A stretch of 64,000 nt of DNA, taken from assembly GCF_019186805.1 (NCBI RefSeq), contig NZ_CP066783.1:2431501-2495500 (forward strand). The letters are read 5' to 3'. The notes beneath the pieces were generated by a model. That model had not been told where the DNA came from. It was given only the letters and a program-made list of their open reading frames with translations, and ran no database searches. The position numbers were made by a program, and so were the translations under genes. The DNA is from Comamonas fluminis (GTDB taxonomy: Bacteria > Pseudomonadota > Gammaproteobacteria > Burkholderiales > Burkholderiaceae_C). This document shows positions 1-6,836 of this stretch, piece by piece (position 1 is the stretch's first letter; every line of letters begins with the position of its first letter).

Positions 1-969
1 TACTGGAAGCTGAATAACGGTAATCAGACAAATTTCTTGTCTGCCGAGGATGCATGCATTGCGGGTCGTTACGACAACACGATTACGTTTGTAAGTGTCC
101 AAATGATGGATGGGGGGACTTGGGCCTACTGCAATGCAAAGTGGCCTTTTGGCACTGTTTATCAGTATCAAATTTTTCGGCAGCAGCAATCAAACTGTCC
201 CGCTGGGCATTATGTAGATCAGGGCATCTGTACCCCTTCTAAGCCACTTACAAAAATGACAGAGCAAGAAATCCTCGACTGGATTGCTGCTCGTGATGGC
301 TGGCCCACATCTGCTACGCGTGCAATAGCGCAAATGTCCGCAGACCCTCGCGTAGAGCCATTAATTCAGACGGGCACGCCGAATATCACAGGCCCTTTCA
401 AGATTCAGGAAACGCCGACAGTTCGCACGTTTTCAGAGCCTAAGCCTGGTGTTGCTGGGCAGACTCAGTCAGTCACTGAAACCAAGCAAAAAACCGTTGG
501 CTTGGACTATGCCGATAACAAGGTGAAGGCCACGACAACGGAAACAAAGCAGCGTGTTGTCGATGGTGTCGCAGAGCCAGAAGACACGACTCAGAAAGAT
601 CCTGAAAACGACTTTCTCGTCTGCGGCCTGCCCAATACACCTGCATGCCGAATTGAAGAAAAGGGCACTCCTGAGCCTGTCGAAGACACGGCACAAAAGG
701 ACGCTGAGCGGGTGCACAAGCCGCTTGATGATCTTCTCAAAGATCCCAAGAGCGTCCTGCCAAGCTTCCCAACGATCAACTGGACATTTCGCCTGCCATC
801 TGGCTGCGCGCCTCTGAGCATTCCTGCCTTCTCACCGTTCCTGCAGGAAATCGACGTCTGTCAGTTCCAGCCCATCTTTCACGACATCATGAGCATGATC
901 TGGGTGGGCGGGGCTTTGTTCGGTGCCATCGGCACTTTCTGGCGCAACGTGTTTGCGAAAGCGGGGTAA
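1..969 (+). CDS. TspB/pIII-like filamentous phage minor coat protein (5' end outside window)
   Basis: The reading frame is open from base 1, so the gene begins upstream of the window; a TTG at 37 is only an internal codon. About 322 residues are visible. The middle is a low-complexity Thr/Lys/Glu/Pro-rich linker (roughly residues 140-240). The C-terminus has a Cys-containing segment (CAPLSIPAFSPF, then VCQFQPIFHDI) and one hydrophobic helix followed by basic residues, the layout of the TspB / pIII-like adsorption proteins of Neisseria-, Ralstonia- and Xanthomonas-type filamentous phages. By family knowledge it would be anchored in the inner membrane and placed at the virion tip for host binding and release. 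It lies 3 bp before a DUF2523 gene and then zot, the standard inovirus order, which supports the call. Alternative: a TspB-like protein of a decayed prophage. Confidence 0.75.
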   Translation, partial: YWKLNNGNQTNFLSAEDACIAGRYDNTITFVSVQMMDGGTWAYCNAKWPFGTVYQYQIFRQQQSNCPAGHYVDQGICTPSKPLTKMTEQEILDWIAARDGWPTSATRAIAQMSADPRVEPLIQTGTPNITGPFKIQETPTVRTFSEPKPGVAGQTQSVTETKQKTVGLDYADNKVKATTTETKQRVVDGVAEPEDTTQKDPENDFLVCGLPNTPACRIEEKGTPEPVEDTAQKDAERVHKPLDDLLKDPKSVLPSFPTINWTFRLPSGCAPLSIPAFSPFLQEIDVCQFQPIFHDIMSMIWVGGALFGAIGTFWRNVFAKAG

Positions 970-972
970 GCC

Positions 973-1293
973 ATGCCAGTGTTTGCAGCGTTTATTGGTT
1001 CTATCGGCATGGGGGTTTACAACCTCCTGGTGGCCTTGGTCGGCGTCCGTCTTGCTATGCGAGTTGCGGCCGTCATATCGTTGGCAACGATCTACACGGC
1101 CTGCGTGATCTACTTCAGCACCATCATCGTGCCTTGGCTGGAAGCGCTTTTCATGAGCGGCTACGGCCAGCTGCTGGGCCTGCTGTTCCCGCCTATCTCC
1201 GGTACCGTCCTGGCCGGCCTCGGCGCTTACTGGACTTGCGTTGCTGGCGCGCAGTACGTCGGCAACCTGATGAAAATCGCCATAGGGAAATGA
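973..1293 (+). CDS. DUF2523-type minor coat protein (pVI-like)
   Basis: A 106-residue, very hydrophobic protein with about three membrane segments (residues 5-30, 32-55 and 70-95) and a short basic tail. Size, hydrophobicity and position directly between the pIII-like gene and zot match the DUF2523 family, the functional counterpart of pVI in filamentous phages, which works with the adsorption protein at the virion end. ATG at 973 lies 3 bp after the upstream stop, and the stop is 1 bp before the zot start, so the genes are probably translated as a coupled unit. Confidence 0.75.
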   Translation: MPVFAAFIGSIGMGVYNLLVALVGVRLAMRVAAVISLATIYTACVIYFSTIIVPWLEALFMSGYGQLLGLLFPPISGTVLAGLGAYWTCVAGAQYVGNLMKIAIGK

Positions 1294-1294
1294 C

Positions 1295-2164
1295 ATGGCG
1301 GTCTACAGCGTTGAAGGCAAGCTCGGCACGGGCAAAACCAAGTTCGCGGTGTACCAGGCAGAGCAGGCTCTGCTTGCTGGCCGCCGTGTTGCGTCCAATG
1401 TGGATCTGAAGCCAGAGATCCTGAACCCGTGGAAGGCCTGTAGCTACGTGCGCTTGCCTGACAAGCCCACGGCTGAAGACTTTCTGGCAGCGGGCCACGG
1501 AAACCCAGATACCTACGACGAAAGCCGCAATGGTGTGCTGATCCTGGACGAGCTGGGCACCTGGTTGAACTCGCGCTCGTTCCAGGACAAGAGCAGAGCA
1601 GGGGTGATCGACTGGCTGATCCATGCGCGTAAATACGGCTGGGACGTCTTCTTGATCGTCCAGGACGCCACCATGATCGACAAGCAGGTGCGCGAAGCCC
1701 TCATTGAGTACCAGTGCCGCTGCATGAACCTGTCGCGGGTTCGTATCCCGTTCATTGGCAAGCTGCTGGGCTTCATGCACAAGCCATGGGGCTACCTGCC
1801 CAAAATGCACACGGTCACGGCCAGGACGGGTTATGGCCAGAACGCGATCATTGCGGAAAAGTGGCTCTACCGTGGCGACCACCTGCATGCCGCCTATGAC
1901 ACGCGGCAGATCTTCACCAGCGACTATCCGAACGGGCCGCACAGCGTGCTGGTGCCGTGGGAGTTTGAGCGTCGAAAGACCTCTGGCGAGATCTTTCGGG
2001 AAAGGTTGGAAACCTTTCTCGGGAGATTTCGCGCTCCGCCACTGGTCCGGCCTGCGCCGCGGCAACCAGGTCGCGCCATCACGCTGCTGCGCGATGTGGA
2101 CATGGACCCAGACCGCAAGGTGGAGCTGGCCCGCCGCTATTGGCAGGGGCAGGACTGGGCATGA
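1295..2164 (+). CDS. zot: Zot-family assembly ATPase (pI-like)
   Basis: A 289-residue protein with a P-loop near the start (GKLGTGKT, residues 8-15) and a Walker B-like GVLILDEL around residue 83, as in Zonular occludens toxin / phage pI proteins. These are inner-membrane ATPases that drive extrusion of filamentous virions. The N-terminal ATPase domain looks complete. The C-terminus is short, and I do not see the transmembrane helix and periplasmic tail of pI, so this may be a short variant or a truncated form. It follows the DUF2523 gene by 1 bp and overlaps the next ORF by an ATGA junction. Confidence 0.9.
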   Translation: MAVYSVEGKLGTGKTKFAVYQAEQALLAGRRVASNVDLKPEILNPWKACSYVRLPDKPTAEDFLAAGHGNPDTYDESRNGVLILDELGTWLNSRSFQDKSRAGVIDWLIHARKYGWDVFLIVQDATMIDKQVREALIEYQCRCMNLSRVRIPFIGKLLGFMHKPWGYLPKMHTVTARTGYGQNAIIAEKWLYRGDHLHAAYDTRQIFTSDYPNGPHSVLVPWEFERRKTSGEIFRERLETFLGRFRAPPLVRPAPRQPGRAITLLRDVDMDPDRKVELARRYWQGQDWA

Positions 2165-2451
2165 AGTCGCTCGCGATGGTGCTGGCCGTGTGGGTCGTTC
2201 TTGGCCTGGTGCAACTGGCGCAAGCTGAGCTGCCCGCTGGGTGCGTGAAAACCGCCAAGGCCTGCGACTGCTACAGCTCGCGGGGCAAGCGTGTCGAAGT
2301 CGCTCGCGATACGTGCCAGGTGGCGATGACTCCGGTGCCAGTCCCGCTAGCCGGTGGTGACCTGGACGCCATGTCTGTCAAGACCAAGCCGCAAGAGCCG
2401 GAGCGCTCGCCGTATGTCAAAGCGCCCATTCCCTGGCTGATTGAGCGATGA
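2161..2451 (+). CDS. small secreted protein of the filamentous phage operon
   Basis: A 96-residue ORF starting at the ATG of an ATGA overlap with the zot stop. Residues 1-23 form a clear Sec signal peptide ending in AQA. The mature part has four cysteines in a short segment (CVKTAKACDCYS, then CQVA), suggesting disulfides in the periplasm, followed by a Pro-rich tail. Genes directly after zot often encode small accessory assembly factors in inoviruses of this group, but I do not recognise the family. The coding case rests on tight coupling, the signal peptide and phage context. Confidence 0.6.
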   Translation: MKSLAMVLAVWVVLGLVQLAQAELPAGCVKTAKACDCYSSRGKRVEVARDTCQVAMTPVPVPLAGGDLDAMSVKTKPQEPERSPYVKAPIPWLIER

Positions 2452-2479
2452 GCTAGACTCCCGCCGACTGGAGGGGGCA

Positions 2480-2707
2480 ATGGCGATCGACACGCGGGAC
2501 TACTACAAAGACAAGCACAACCAGGCAGCGGGCTACATGGAAGGCTCGCCGCTTCGTCAAAGCATGGGCGAGGTCAAGGCTGGCCGACGTGCCCGCATTC
2601 GTGCCCGCCGCGACCAAGAAAACCGCAATGGCCTGCTGAGCTTCCTGCTGAAAATGGCCATTTTCATTGGCGCGGTCGTGTTCCTGGTCAAGTTCCTGAA
2701 GGCCTGA
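2480..2707 (+). CDS. small C-tail membrane protein, inovirus-associated
   Basis: ATG at 2480 is chosen because a strong ribosome site (GGAGGGGG) lies just before it; a longer reading from a TTG at 2441 has no such site. The 75-residue product has a highly basic centre (RRARIRARRDQ) and one C-terminal transmembrane helix (LLSFLLKMAIFIGAVVFLVKF). The family is not recognised. It is the last gene of the phage operon, and the hairpin-repeat region begins immediately after it. Confidence 0.5.
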   Translation: MAIDTRDYYKDKHNQAAGYMEGSPLRQSMGEVKAGRRARIRARRDQENRNGLLSFLLKMAIFIGAVVFLVKFLKA

Positions 2708-2729
2708 TGAGGCACTGAGTGAAGCCAGA

Positions 2730-2769
2730 GGATTTGGCCGGGGAAATCGCAGATTTTCTCGGGCAAACC
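2730..2769 (+). repeat. hairpin repeat copy 1 of 5
   Basis: Runs from GGATTTGG to the AAACC end. The outer stem pairs TTTGGCCG with CGGGCAAA (one mismatch). The inner stem pairs GGGGAAATC with GATTTTCTC (two G-U pairs) around a GCA loop. All five copies share GAGGATTT at the left end and AAACCGCA at the right end. Confidence 0.75.
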
Positions 2770-2852
2770 GCAGGGCGTAGCGCTGTTGGCGAGGGGCGAC
2801 TCCGTGCATGGCGCAGTGCAGCGGAAAAGTCACGAAAGTGTATAAAAACGCA

Positions 2853-2889
2853 TGTAATATTTACTACATATTATGTAGCATACATTACA
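2853..2889. promoter_or_regulatory. 37-bp nested palindrome
   Basis: Arms are perfectly symmetric about T2871: CTACATA/TATGTAG inner arms, five-base spacers, then TGTAAT/ATTACA outer arms. It is AT-rich inside GC-rich DNA and next to TATAAA- and TAATAT-like hexamers. It could be an operator for a phage regulator, part of a replication origin, or a diverged XerCD site (it contains ATTATGT, as dif does), but the dif match is weak. Confidence 0.45.
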
Positions 2890-2938
2890 AGACTGGCGCG
2901 GGGTTGAGTGGATTTTGCCACAGGTGAAAAAGGCTTGA

Positions 2939-2978
2939 GGATTTCGTCGGGGAAATCGCAGATTTTCACGATGAAACC
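2939..2978 (+). repeat. hairpin repeat copy 2 of 5
   Basis: The outer stem pairs TTTCGTCG with CGATGAAA (one G-U). The inner stem pairs GGGGAAATC with GATTTTCAC around a GCA loop. The inner stem equals copy 1 while the outer stem equals copy 5, so the two stems vary independently. Confidence 0.75.
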
Positions 2979-3051
2979 GCAGGGCCGCGCCTTGCACAGG
3001 CATGGTCTTGGCTGGGATTTCAGAGCGATAGCTGGGTGTCTGGAGGCTTGA

Positions 3052-3091
3052 GGATTTTGCCGGGGAGGTCGCAGACCTTCTCGGTGAAACC
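3052..3091 (+). repeat. hairpin repeat copy 3 of 5
   Basis: The outer stem pairs TTTTGCCG with CGGTGAAA. The inner stem pairs GGGGAGGTC with GACCTTCTC, a double compensatory change relative to copies 1 and 2 (AA/TT to GG/CC). The GCA loop is kept. Confidence 0.75.
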
Positions 3092-3173
3092 GCAGGGCCG
3101 GTGCCTGATAAGGCGCGGTCTTGGAGGTGCACTGCCGGGAGGCGGTAGCACCTGGTTGTCAGCGGTCATGGGA

Positions 3174-3215
3174 GGATTTCGCTGGGGAGACTGGAACAGT
3201 CTTCGCAGTGAAACC
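3174..3215 (+). repeat. hairpin repeat copy 4 of 5
   Basis: The outer stem pairs TTTCGCTG with CAGTGAAA. The inner stem pairs GGAGACTG with CAGTCTTC around a GAA loop. The CTG/CAG end of the outer stem is compensatory to TCG/CGA in copies 2 and 5. Confidence 0.75.
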
Positions 3216-3573
3216 GCAGCATGAAAGCAGGGCGATCAGCAAAAACATGGGAATGGGTCTGGGCTTGGCCCAGCTCTGAACGGATTTTGGAAACAGGCAC
3301 ACATGCGCGCATGCCTTGTTTGGGTGATTGCCGCATGCAGTTCGCCTCTTGTCGCGCAACATTCCCGGTGCCATGAGAGTCGTGGCCACCAGCGCGCCGG
3401 AGTTTGACCAGGTCGAGCCACATTTCCAGCAGCATGCCGCGTCCCGCAGCTCGCGCACAGCGCAGCACACATTCGGAGGGCGCAGCACCAGCTCGTGCAG
3501 AGCGTCACCCACTCGCTTGATAAACACGGCTGTTTGCGCGCAAGCGCTCCTGGAGCTGGCAGCGAAGAGTAGA

Positions 3574-3615
3574 GGATTTCGTCGGGGAGACTGGAACAGT
3601 CTTCACGATGAAACC
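3574..3615 (+). repeat. hairpin repeat copy 5 of 5
   Basis: The outer stem is as in copy 2 (TTTCGTCG/CGATGAAA), and the inner stem as in copy 4 (GGAGACTG/CAGTCTTC, GAA loop). It is separated from copy 4 by about 360 bp in which I see no gene. Confidence 0.75.
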
Positions 3616-3755
3616 GCATACCGCAGCGAGACCCTGCCGACAAGCATCGTCACGTACACCCCACGATGCACATGGCCGAAGGCCACAGGATCAAGGCTGT
3701 CCGCACCCGTATCCGGCTGTTTAGCGAAGGTGGCGCAAGCATGGTTCAGAAGTTG

Positions 3756-4112
3756 TTAGCCGATTTTGAAAACCGGCAGATTGGCTGGGCCAGAGTTCGA
3801 CCTGGTCAACTCATCTTCAAGGCGTGCGATGTAATCCAGTAGCCGCTTGTTCTTGCGCTCCAGGGCTTGCGCCTGGGCGAAGTATGTCGAGGTGCGCAGA
3901 CCTGATATTGACTCAATGTACTGAATGCCCCAGGTGGATTCCCAGAACAGCGCCAGATGGATCGCTCTGGGTGCCTGGCCGCGTGCGCGGTACTTGCGCA
4001 GCGTTGAGGGGGATATGTCAAGCAGCTTTGCCTTTTGCTCAATGCTGCCTGGCACGTTGTCAAGGACGTAGGAGAAGTGAGGGAGATGTGCGGGGTATGG
4101 TGCTCGAAACAT
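3756..4112 (-). CDS. phage-type helix-turn-helix protein
   Basis: A 118-residue protein read from ATG at 4112; an upstream TTG at 4130 is possible, and neither has a good ribosome site. Residues about 15-45 contain an HTH-like stretch (KAKLLDISPSTLRKYRARGQAP), followed by a conserved-looking WGIQYI segment and a C-terminal coiled coil (ALERKNKRLLDYIARLEDEL). It resembles small DNA-binding proteins found beside filamentous prophages of Xanthomonas and Ralstonia, so a regulator is likely. It lies opposite to the phage operon with an inverted repeat upstream. Confidence 0.55.
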   Translation of the reverse strand: MFRAPYPAHLPHFSYVLDNVPGSIEQKAKLLDISPSTLRKYRARGQAPRAIHLALFWESTWGIQYIESISGLRTSTYFAQAQALERKNKRLLDYIARLEDELTRSNSGPANLPVFKIG

Positions 4113-4195
4113 CACACGACGTTCGAGCAATCGTTATGCAAACTGGAACGATTGCAGGCTGAACAGCTTTTTCTTCAAACGAGCGATTAAACATA

Positions 4196-4210
4196 AGATA
4201 CATCGTATCT
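4196..4210. promoter_or_regulatory. inverted repeat upstream of the HTH gene
   Basis: A perfect AGATAC-ATC-GTATCT inverted repeat lies about 85 bp upstream of the HTH gene start in an AT-rich stretch. Position and symmetry fit an operator for that regulator, but binding is inferred. Confidence 0.35.
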
Positions 4211-4317
4211 AGTTAAACCTTAGGTCAGATCGAAGCCAGAACTGGCCACCAAAGCTGCAATTCCAAGCCTCCTCCGGGCCTGCCGAGCGATCAGCACAAC
4301 AGCCATGGCAAATGAGG

Positions 4318-5641
4318 GTGTGCAGAATTTTGTGTAAACGGACAATCCACCGCCGGCGCAAGCCGGCCTATCCGTAAGCACAATGAGCACCAAGAAACAC
4401 GACGTACCCGAAGAACTGCTGTCTGGCCTGCTGGCCAACTACAAGAAACCCGAAGACCTCATCGGCGAGAACGGCCTGCTCAAACAGTTGACCAAGCTGC
4501 TGGTGGAGCGAGCCCTGGACGCCGAACTGACCGAGCATCTGGGCCACGAACGCAACGAAGCGGTAGCCAACACCACTGGCAACACCCGCAATGGCAAGAG
4601 CAAGAAGACCCTCAAGGGCGATTTCGGCGAGTTGCCCATCGAGGTGCCACGTGACCGCCATGGCAGCTTCGAGCCCCAACTCATCCCCAAGCACCAGACC
4701 CGCTGGGCCGGCTTCGACGACAAAATCATCTCGCTGTACGCCCGCGGCATGACGGTGCGCGAGATACAGGCCCACCTAGAGGAGATGTACGGCACCGAGG
4801 TCTCGCCCAGCCTGATTTCCTCGGTGACCGACGCCGTGGCCGATGAGGTCAAGACCTGGCAAGCCCGCCCGCTCGATGCAATCTACCCCATCGTCTATCT
4901 GGACTGCATCCATGTGAAGGTGCGCGAGGGCGCTGTGCGGGTCAAGGCGGTGTACCTGGCCATCGGCATCACCATGACGGGCGAGAAGGAGGTGCTGGGC
5001 CTGTGGCTGGCGCAGACCGAGGGGGCCAAATTCTGGCTGCAGGTCGTGACCGAGCTGCGCAACCGGGGCGTGCATGACATCTTCATCGCCTGCGTCGATG
5101 GCCTCAAGGGCTTCCCTGAAGCCATTGAGGCCGTGTTTCCCAGGACAGTGGTTCAGTTGTGCATCGTGCACATGGTGCGCCACAGCCTGAACTACGTCTC
5201 GTGGAAGCGTCGCAAAGAAGTGGCCGCAGACCTGAGACGCATCTACACGGCCGCCACCGCCGAGGAGGCCGAGCTGATGCTCGGTGAATTCGAGCAGCGC
5301 TGGGATGCCGAGTACCTGCCCATCGGCCAGTCCTGGCGCAGGAACTGGAGCCGCTTGACCCCGTTCTTTGACTACCCGCCGGAAATCCGCAAGGTCATCT
5401 ACACCACCAATGCCATCGAGTCGGTGAACATGGGCCTGAGGAAGCTGACCAAGAACCGGGGCTCGTTCCCCAGCGACGAGGCGCTGACCAAGCTGTTCTA
5501 CCTGGCCCTGCGCAACATCAGCCAGAAGTGGACCATGCCCATCCGGGATTGGAAGGCTGCGCTGACCCGCTTTACCATTCAGTTCGGAGACCGCATTTCC
5601 ATCAATTGAAGTCCGAACCGTTTACACAAAAATTCGGACAC
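4318..5641 (+). mobile_element. IS256-family insertion sequence (1324 bp)
   Basis: The ends are imperfect 24-bp inverted repeats: 4318-4341 starts GTGTGCAGAA and ends GTGTAAACGG; the complement of 5618-5641 starts GTGTCCGAAT and ends GTGTAAACGG. The element encloses a single full-length transposase. I see no 8-9 bp target duplication in the flanks, which suggests rearrangement after insertion or a deletion next to the element. Confidence 0.85.
4383..5609 (+). CDS. IS256-family transposase
   Basis: A 408-residue DDE transposase of the usual IS256/IS1249-like (Mutator) length. Diagnostic stretches include TRNGKSKKTLKGDFGELPI near residue 68, the first catalytic Asp region VYLDCIHVKV (about 174), IACVDGLKGFPEAI (about 240, second Asp), and YTTNAIESVNMGLRK (about 345, catalytic Glu). 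The frame is intact from ATG at 4383 to the stop 8 bp before the right repeat, so the element is probably active or recently so. Confidence 0.93.
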   Translation: MSTKKHDVPEELLSGLLANYKKPEDLIGENGLLKQLTKLLVERALDAELTEHLGHERNEAVANTTGNTRNGKSKKTLKGDFGELPIEVPRDRHGSFEPQLIPKHQTRWAGFDDKIISLYARGMTVREIQAHLEEMYGTEVSPSLISSVTDAVADEVKTWQARPLDAIYPIVYLDCIHVKVREGAVRVKAVYLAIGITMTGEKEVLGLWLAQTEGAKFWLQVVTELRNRGVHDIFIACVDGLKGFPEAIEAVFPRTVVQLCIVHMVRHSLNYVSWKRRKEVAADLRRIYTAATAEEAELMLGEFEQRWDAEYLPIGQSWRRNWSRLTPFFDYPPEIRKVIYTTNAIESVNMGLRKLTKNRGSFPSDEALTKLFYLALRNISQKWTMPIRDWKAALTRFTIQFGDRISIN

Positions 5642-5645
5642 GCCC

Positions 5646-5696
5646 AATGCCGAGCTGGCCCAGTTGCGACAAGCGGCATCGACACCTTCAGTTTAG
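5646..5696 (+). pseudogene. C-terminal remnant of an interrupted gene
   Basis: Immediately right of the IS an open frame encodes NAELAQLRQAASTPSV and stops at 5694-5696. It reads like the helical C-terminal tail of a longer protein that the IS has separated from its start. No matching N-terminal half is evident to the left of the IS, consistent with the missing target duplication. Low confidence. Confidence 0.25.
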
Positions 5697-5703
5697 GCAC
5701 TGC

Positions 5704-5733
5704 TTAACATTTGTTAAGAACTTGCTATAGAAT
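5704..5733 (+). promoter_or_regulatory. sigma-70-type promoter for candidate small RNA
   Basis: TTAACA (5704-5709) and TATAGA (5726-5731) are separated by 16 bp in otherwise non-coding DNA. This is close to the -35/-10 consensus. The predicted start falls near 5738, at the beginning of a structured stretch ending in a terminator. Confidence 0.4.
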
Positions 5734-5737
5734 CGAC

Positions 5738-5792
5738 CCCAACACGGCCCCCTTCAGTGAAGTGCTCTGCACCAGCTGCTTGGGGGTTTTTC
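5738..5792 (+). ncRNA. candidate structured small RNA next to the abi gene
   Basis: About 55 nt between a plausible promoter and a T-run (5787-5791). Visible pairing: a closing stem CCCCC (5748-5752) with GGGGG (5782-5786), or CCCCAA (5737-5742) with TTGGGG; inside it the mini-hairpins CTTC-AGT-GAAG (5752-5762) and TGC-TCT-GCA (5763-5771). It has no ORF. It converges on the Abi_2 gene, whose stop is about 12 bp beyond. From memory, some AbiF-type HEPN toxins are reported to be neutralised by an adjacent RNA; whether this RNA does so is inference. Confidence 0.35.
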
Positions 5793-5803
5793 TTTGCCCG
5801 TGC

Positions 5804-6772
5804 TCAGCTAAGCAAATCTTGCCACTTTGGTACAACGCCCATGCCTTGCAGCGTCAAGCCCACATGGCGCAGGTCCGGGAAGCCATCCAACAATGCTGTC
5901 AGGCGCTGGCTCCATGATGACCCAGGATTGATGTGCTGCATCAGATGATGGCAGATACACAGCAGTAAAAACGGACGTGCCACCAGCTGCGCCTGCCCCT
6001 GGAAGGGGTCTAAAACGGGTGCAGAGCCCTTCTTGGGCAGCCTGGGTTGGTCTACCACGTTACGGTTCCATAGGCGGCTATGGTGGGCGCATACGTTGCG
6101 CAGGTAGTTCAGGCTGCGCAGCCAGCTGGCAAACACCTGCCCGTTGCCTGCGGGCAGGCCATAGCCCTGTGCGATTTGGTCCTGCTCCTGCGATGGCAAG
6201 CCCGAGAACAGCACAGACATGCTGCCAAAGTCCCAAACCTCGCATGCCACCCATATAGCCAGCGGCTGCCCGTATTTGTTCCGGTAGTGCTCAATGAACT
6301 TCTCACGCGATCGGCGAATCAGGTCATCGTGTTTGCTCAGCCATTCTTGGTGCTGAGTCAGCCCAGAACGCTTCAGCACCTGCGCGAAGTTCGGGTGGAA
6401 ATATGTTGCGTCCTGATAAGCAAATGCGCCCTTCTGCCCCAGCCGGTGAGACAAATCCACGCGCAGCGCGATCTCGATGCGCTCCAGGGCATCCAGAGCC
6501 AGCATGCGCAATCGTTTGTCAAACACATACAGGTCTGCCACATCCTTCAGTCGCGTCCCCGGCTTGAAGTCATCCAATACCTGCCGCTGGCCAGGTCTGC
6601 CACCTTGCGCAGCCTGCCACTGCCGCATGTCATACCAATAGCCTGACAACCGGTAGTACCCAATGCGTTCCAGATAGTCTTGCCCTTTGACAACGTCTGT
6701 AACGATCATGCCGCGCGCCTGCAGCTGGGCCAGTTGATCTGCAACACTAAGCCAAGGCTTTTGATAGCTCAC
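5804..6772 (-). CDS. Abi_2 (AbiD/AbiF-type) HEPN-domain abortive infection protein
   Basis: GTG at 6772 is preferred: a GGGAGG ribosome site lies 6 nt upstream, slightly too close to the alternative TTG at 6775. The 322-residue product starts with the typical KPWLSVADQLAQLQARGM motif and ERIGYYRLSGYW (about residues 37-48). Two RX4H HEPN-type motifs are visible, RVDLSH around residue 108 and RNVCAH around 250, the latter in the family signature LRNVCAHHSRLWNR. The family is a set of abortive-infection RNases related to the HEPN domains of Cas13. It is the last gene of a minus-strand defence cluster, 64 bp after a GmrSD-like gene, and may act on its own. Possible partner: the candidate RNA just beyond its stop. 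Confidence 0.88.
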   Translation of the reverse strand: MSYQKPWLSVADQLAQLQARGMIVTDVVKGQDYLERIGYYRLSGYWYDMRQWQAAQGGRPGQRQVLDDFKPGTRLKDVADLYVFDKRLRMLALDALERIEIALRVDLSHRLGQKGAFAYQDATYFHPNFAQVLKRSGLTQHQEWLSKHDDLIRRSREKFIEHYRNKYGQPLAIWVACEVWDFGSMSVLFSGLPSQEQDQIAQGYGLPAGNGQVFASWLRSLNYLRNVCAHHSRLWNRNVVDQPRLPKKGSAPVLDPFQGQAQLVARPFLLLCICHHLMQHINPGSSWSQRLTALLDGFPDLRHVGLTLQGMGVVPKWQDLLS

Positions 6773-6836
6773 CAAAAGCCTCCCTGCATCGACGATAGCA
6801 ACGTCCGACCTAAATCCAGGAAAAGGGGCATTTCAC

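Larger units (their letters stand above)
2708..3755. other. gene-free region of the prophage
   Basis: About 1 kb with only low-quality overlapping ORFs in every frame, none with a convincing start or composition. It contains the five hairpin repeats and the 37-bp palindrome listed separately. In inoviruses the large intergenic region after the structural genes holds the replication origins and packaging hairpin, so this may be its equivalent, but no replication gene is visible nearby. Confidence 0.5.

Noticed and set aside
2838..2890. Palindrome as a bona fide dif site
   Set aside because: Only part of the XerD arm matches; the XerC arm does not. Kept as an unassigned regulatory palindrome.
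2727..3620. Hairpin copies as a CRISPR array
   Set aside because: Spacing is irregular (74 to 359 bp), the unit is a long hairpin with covarying arms, and no cas genes are present.
2727..3620. Hairpin copies as integron attC sites
   Set aside because: They lack the RYYYAAC and GTTRRRY core sites and no cassette ORFs or integron integrase are seen.
4309..5650. Target-site duplication of IS256
   Set aside because: The 8-9 bp flanks do not match, so no duplication is claimed.
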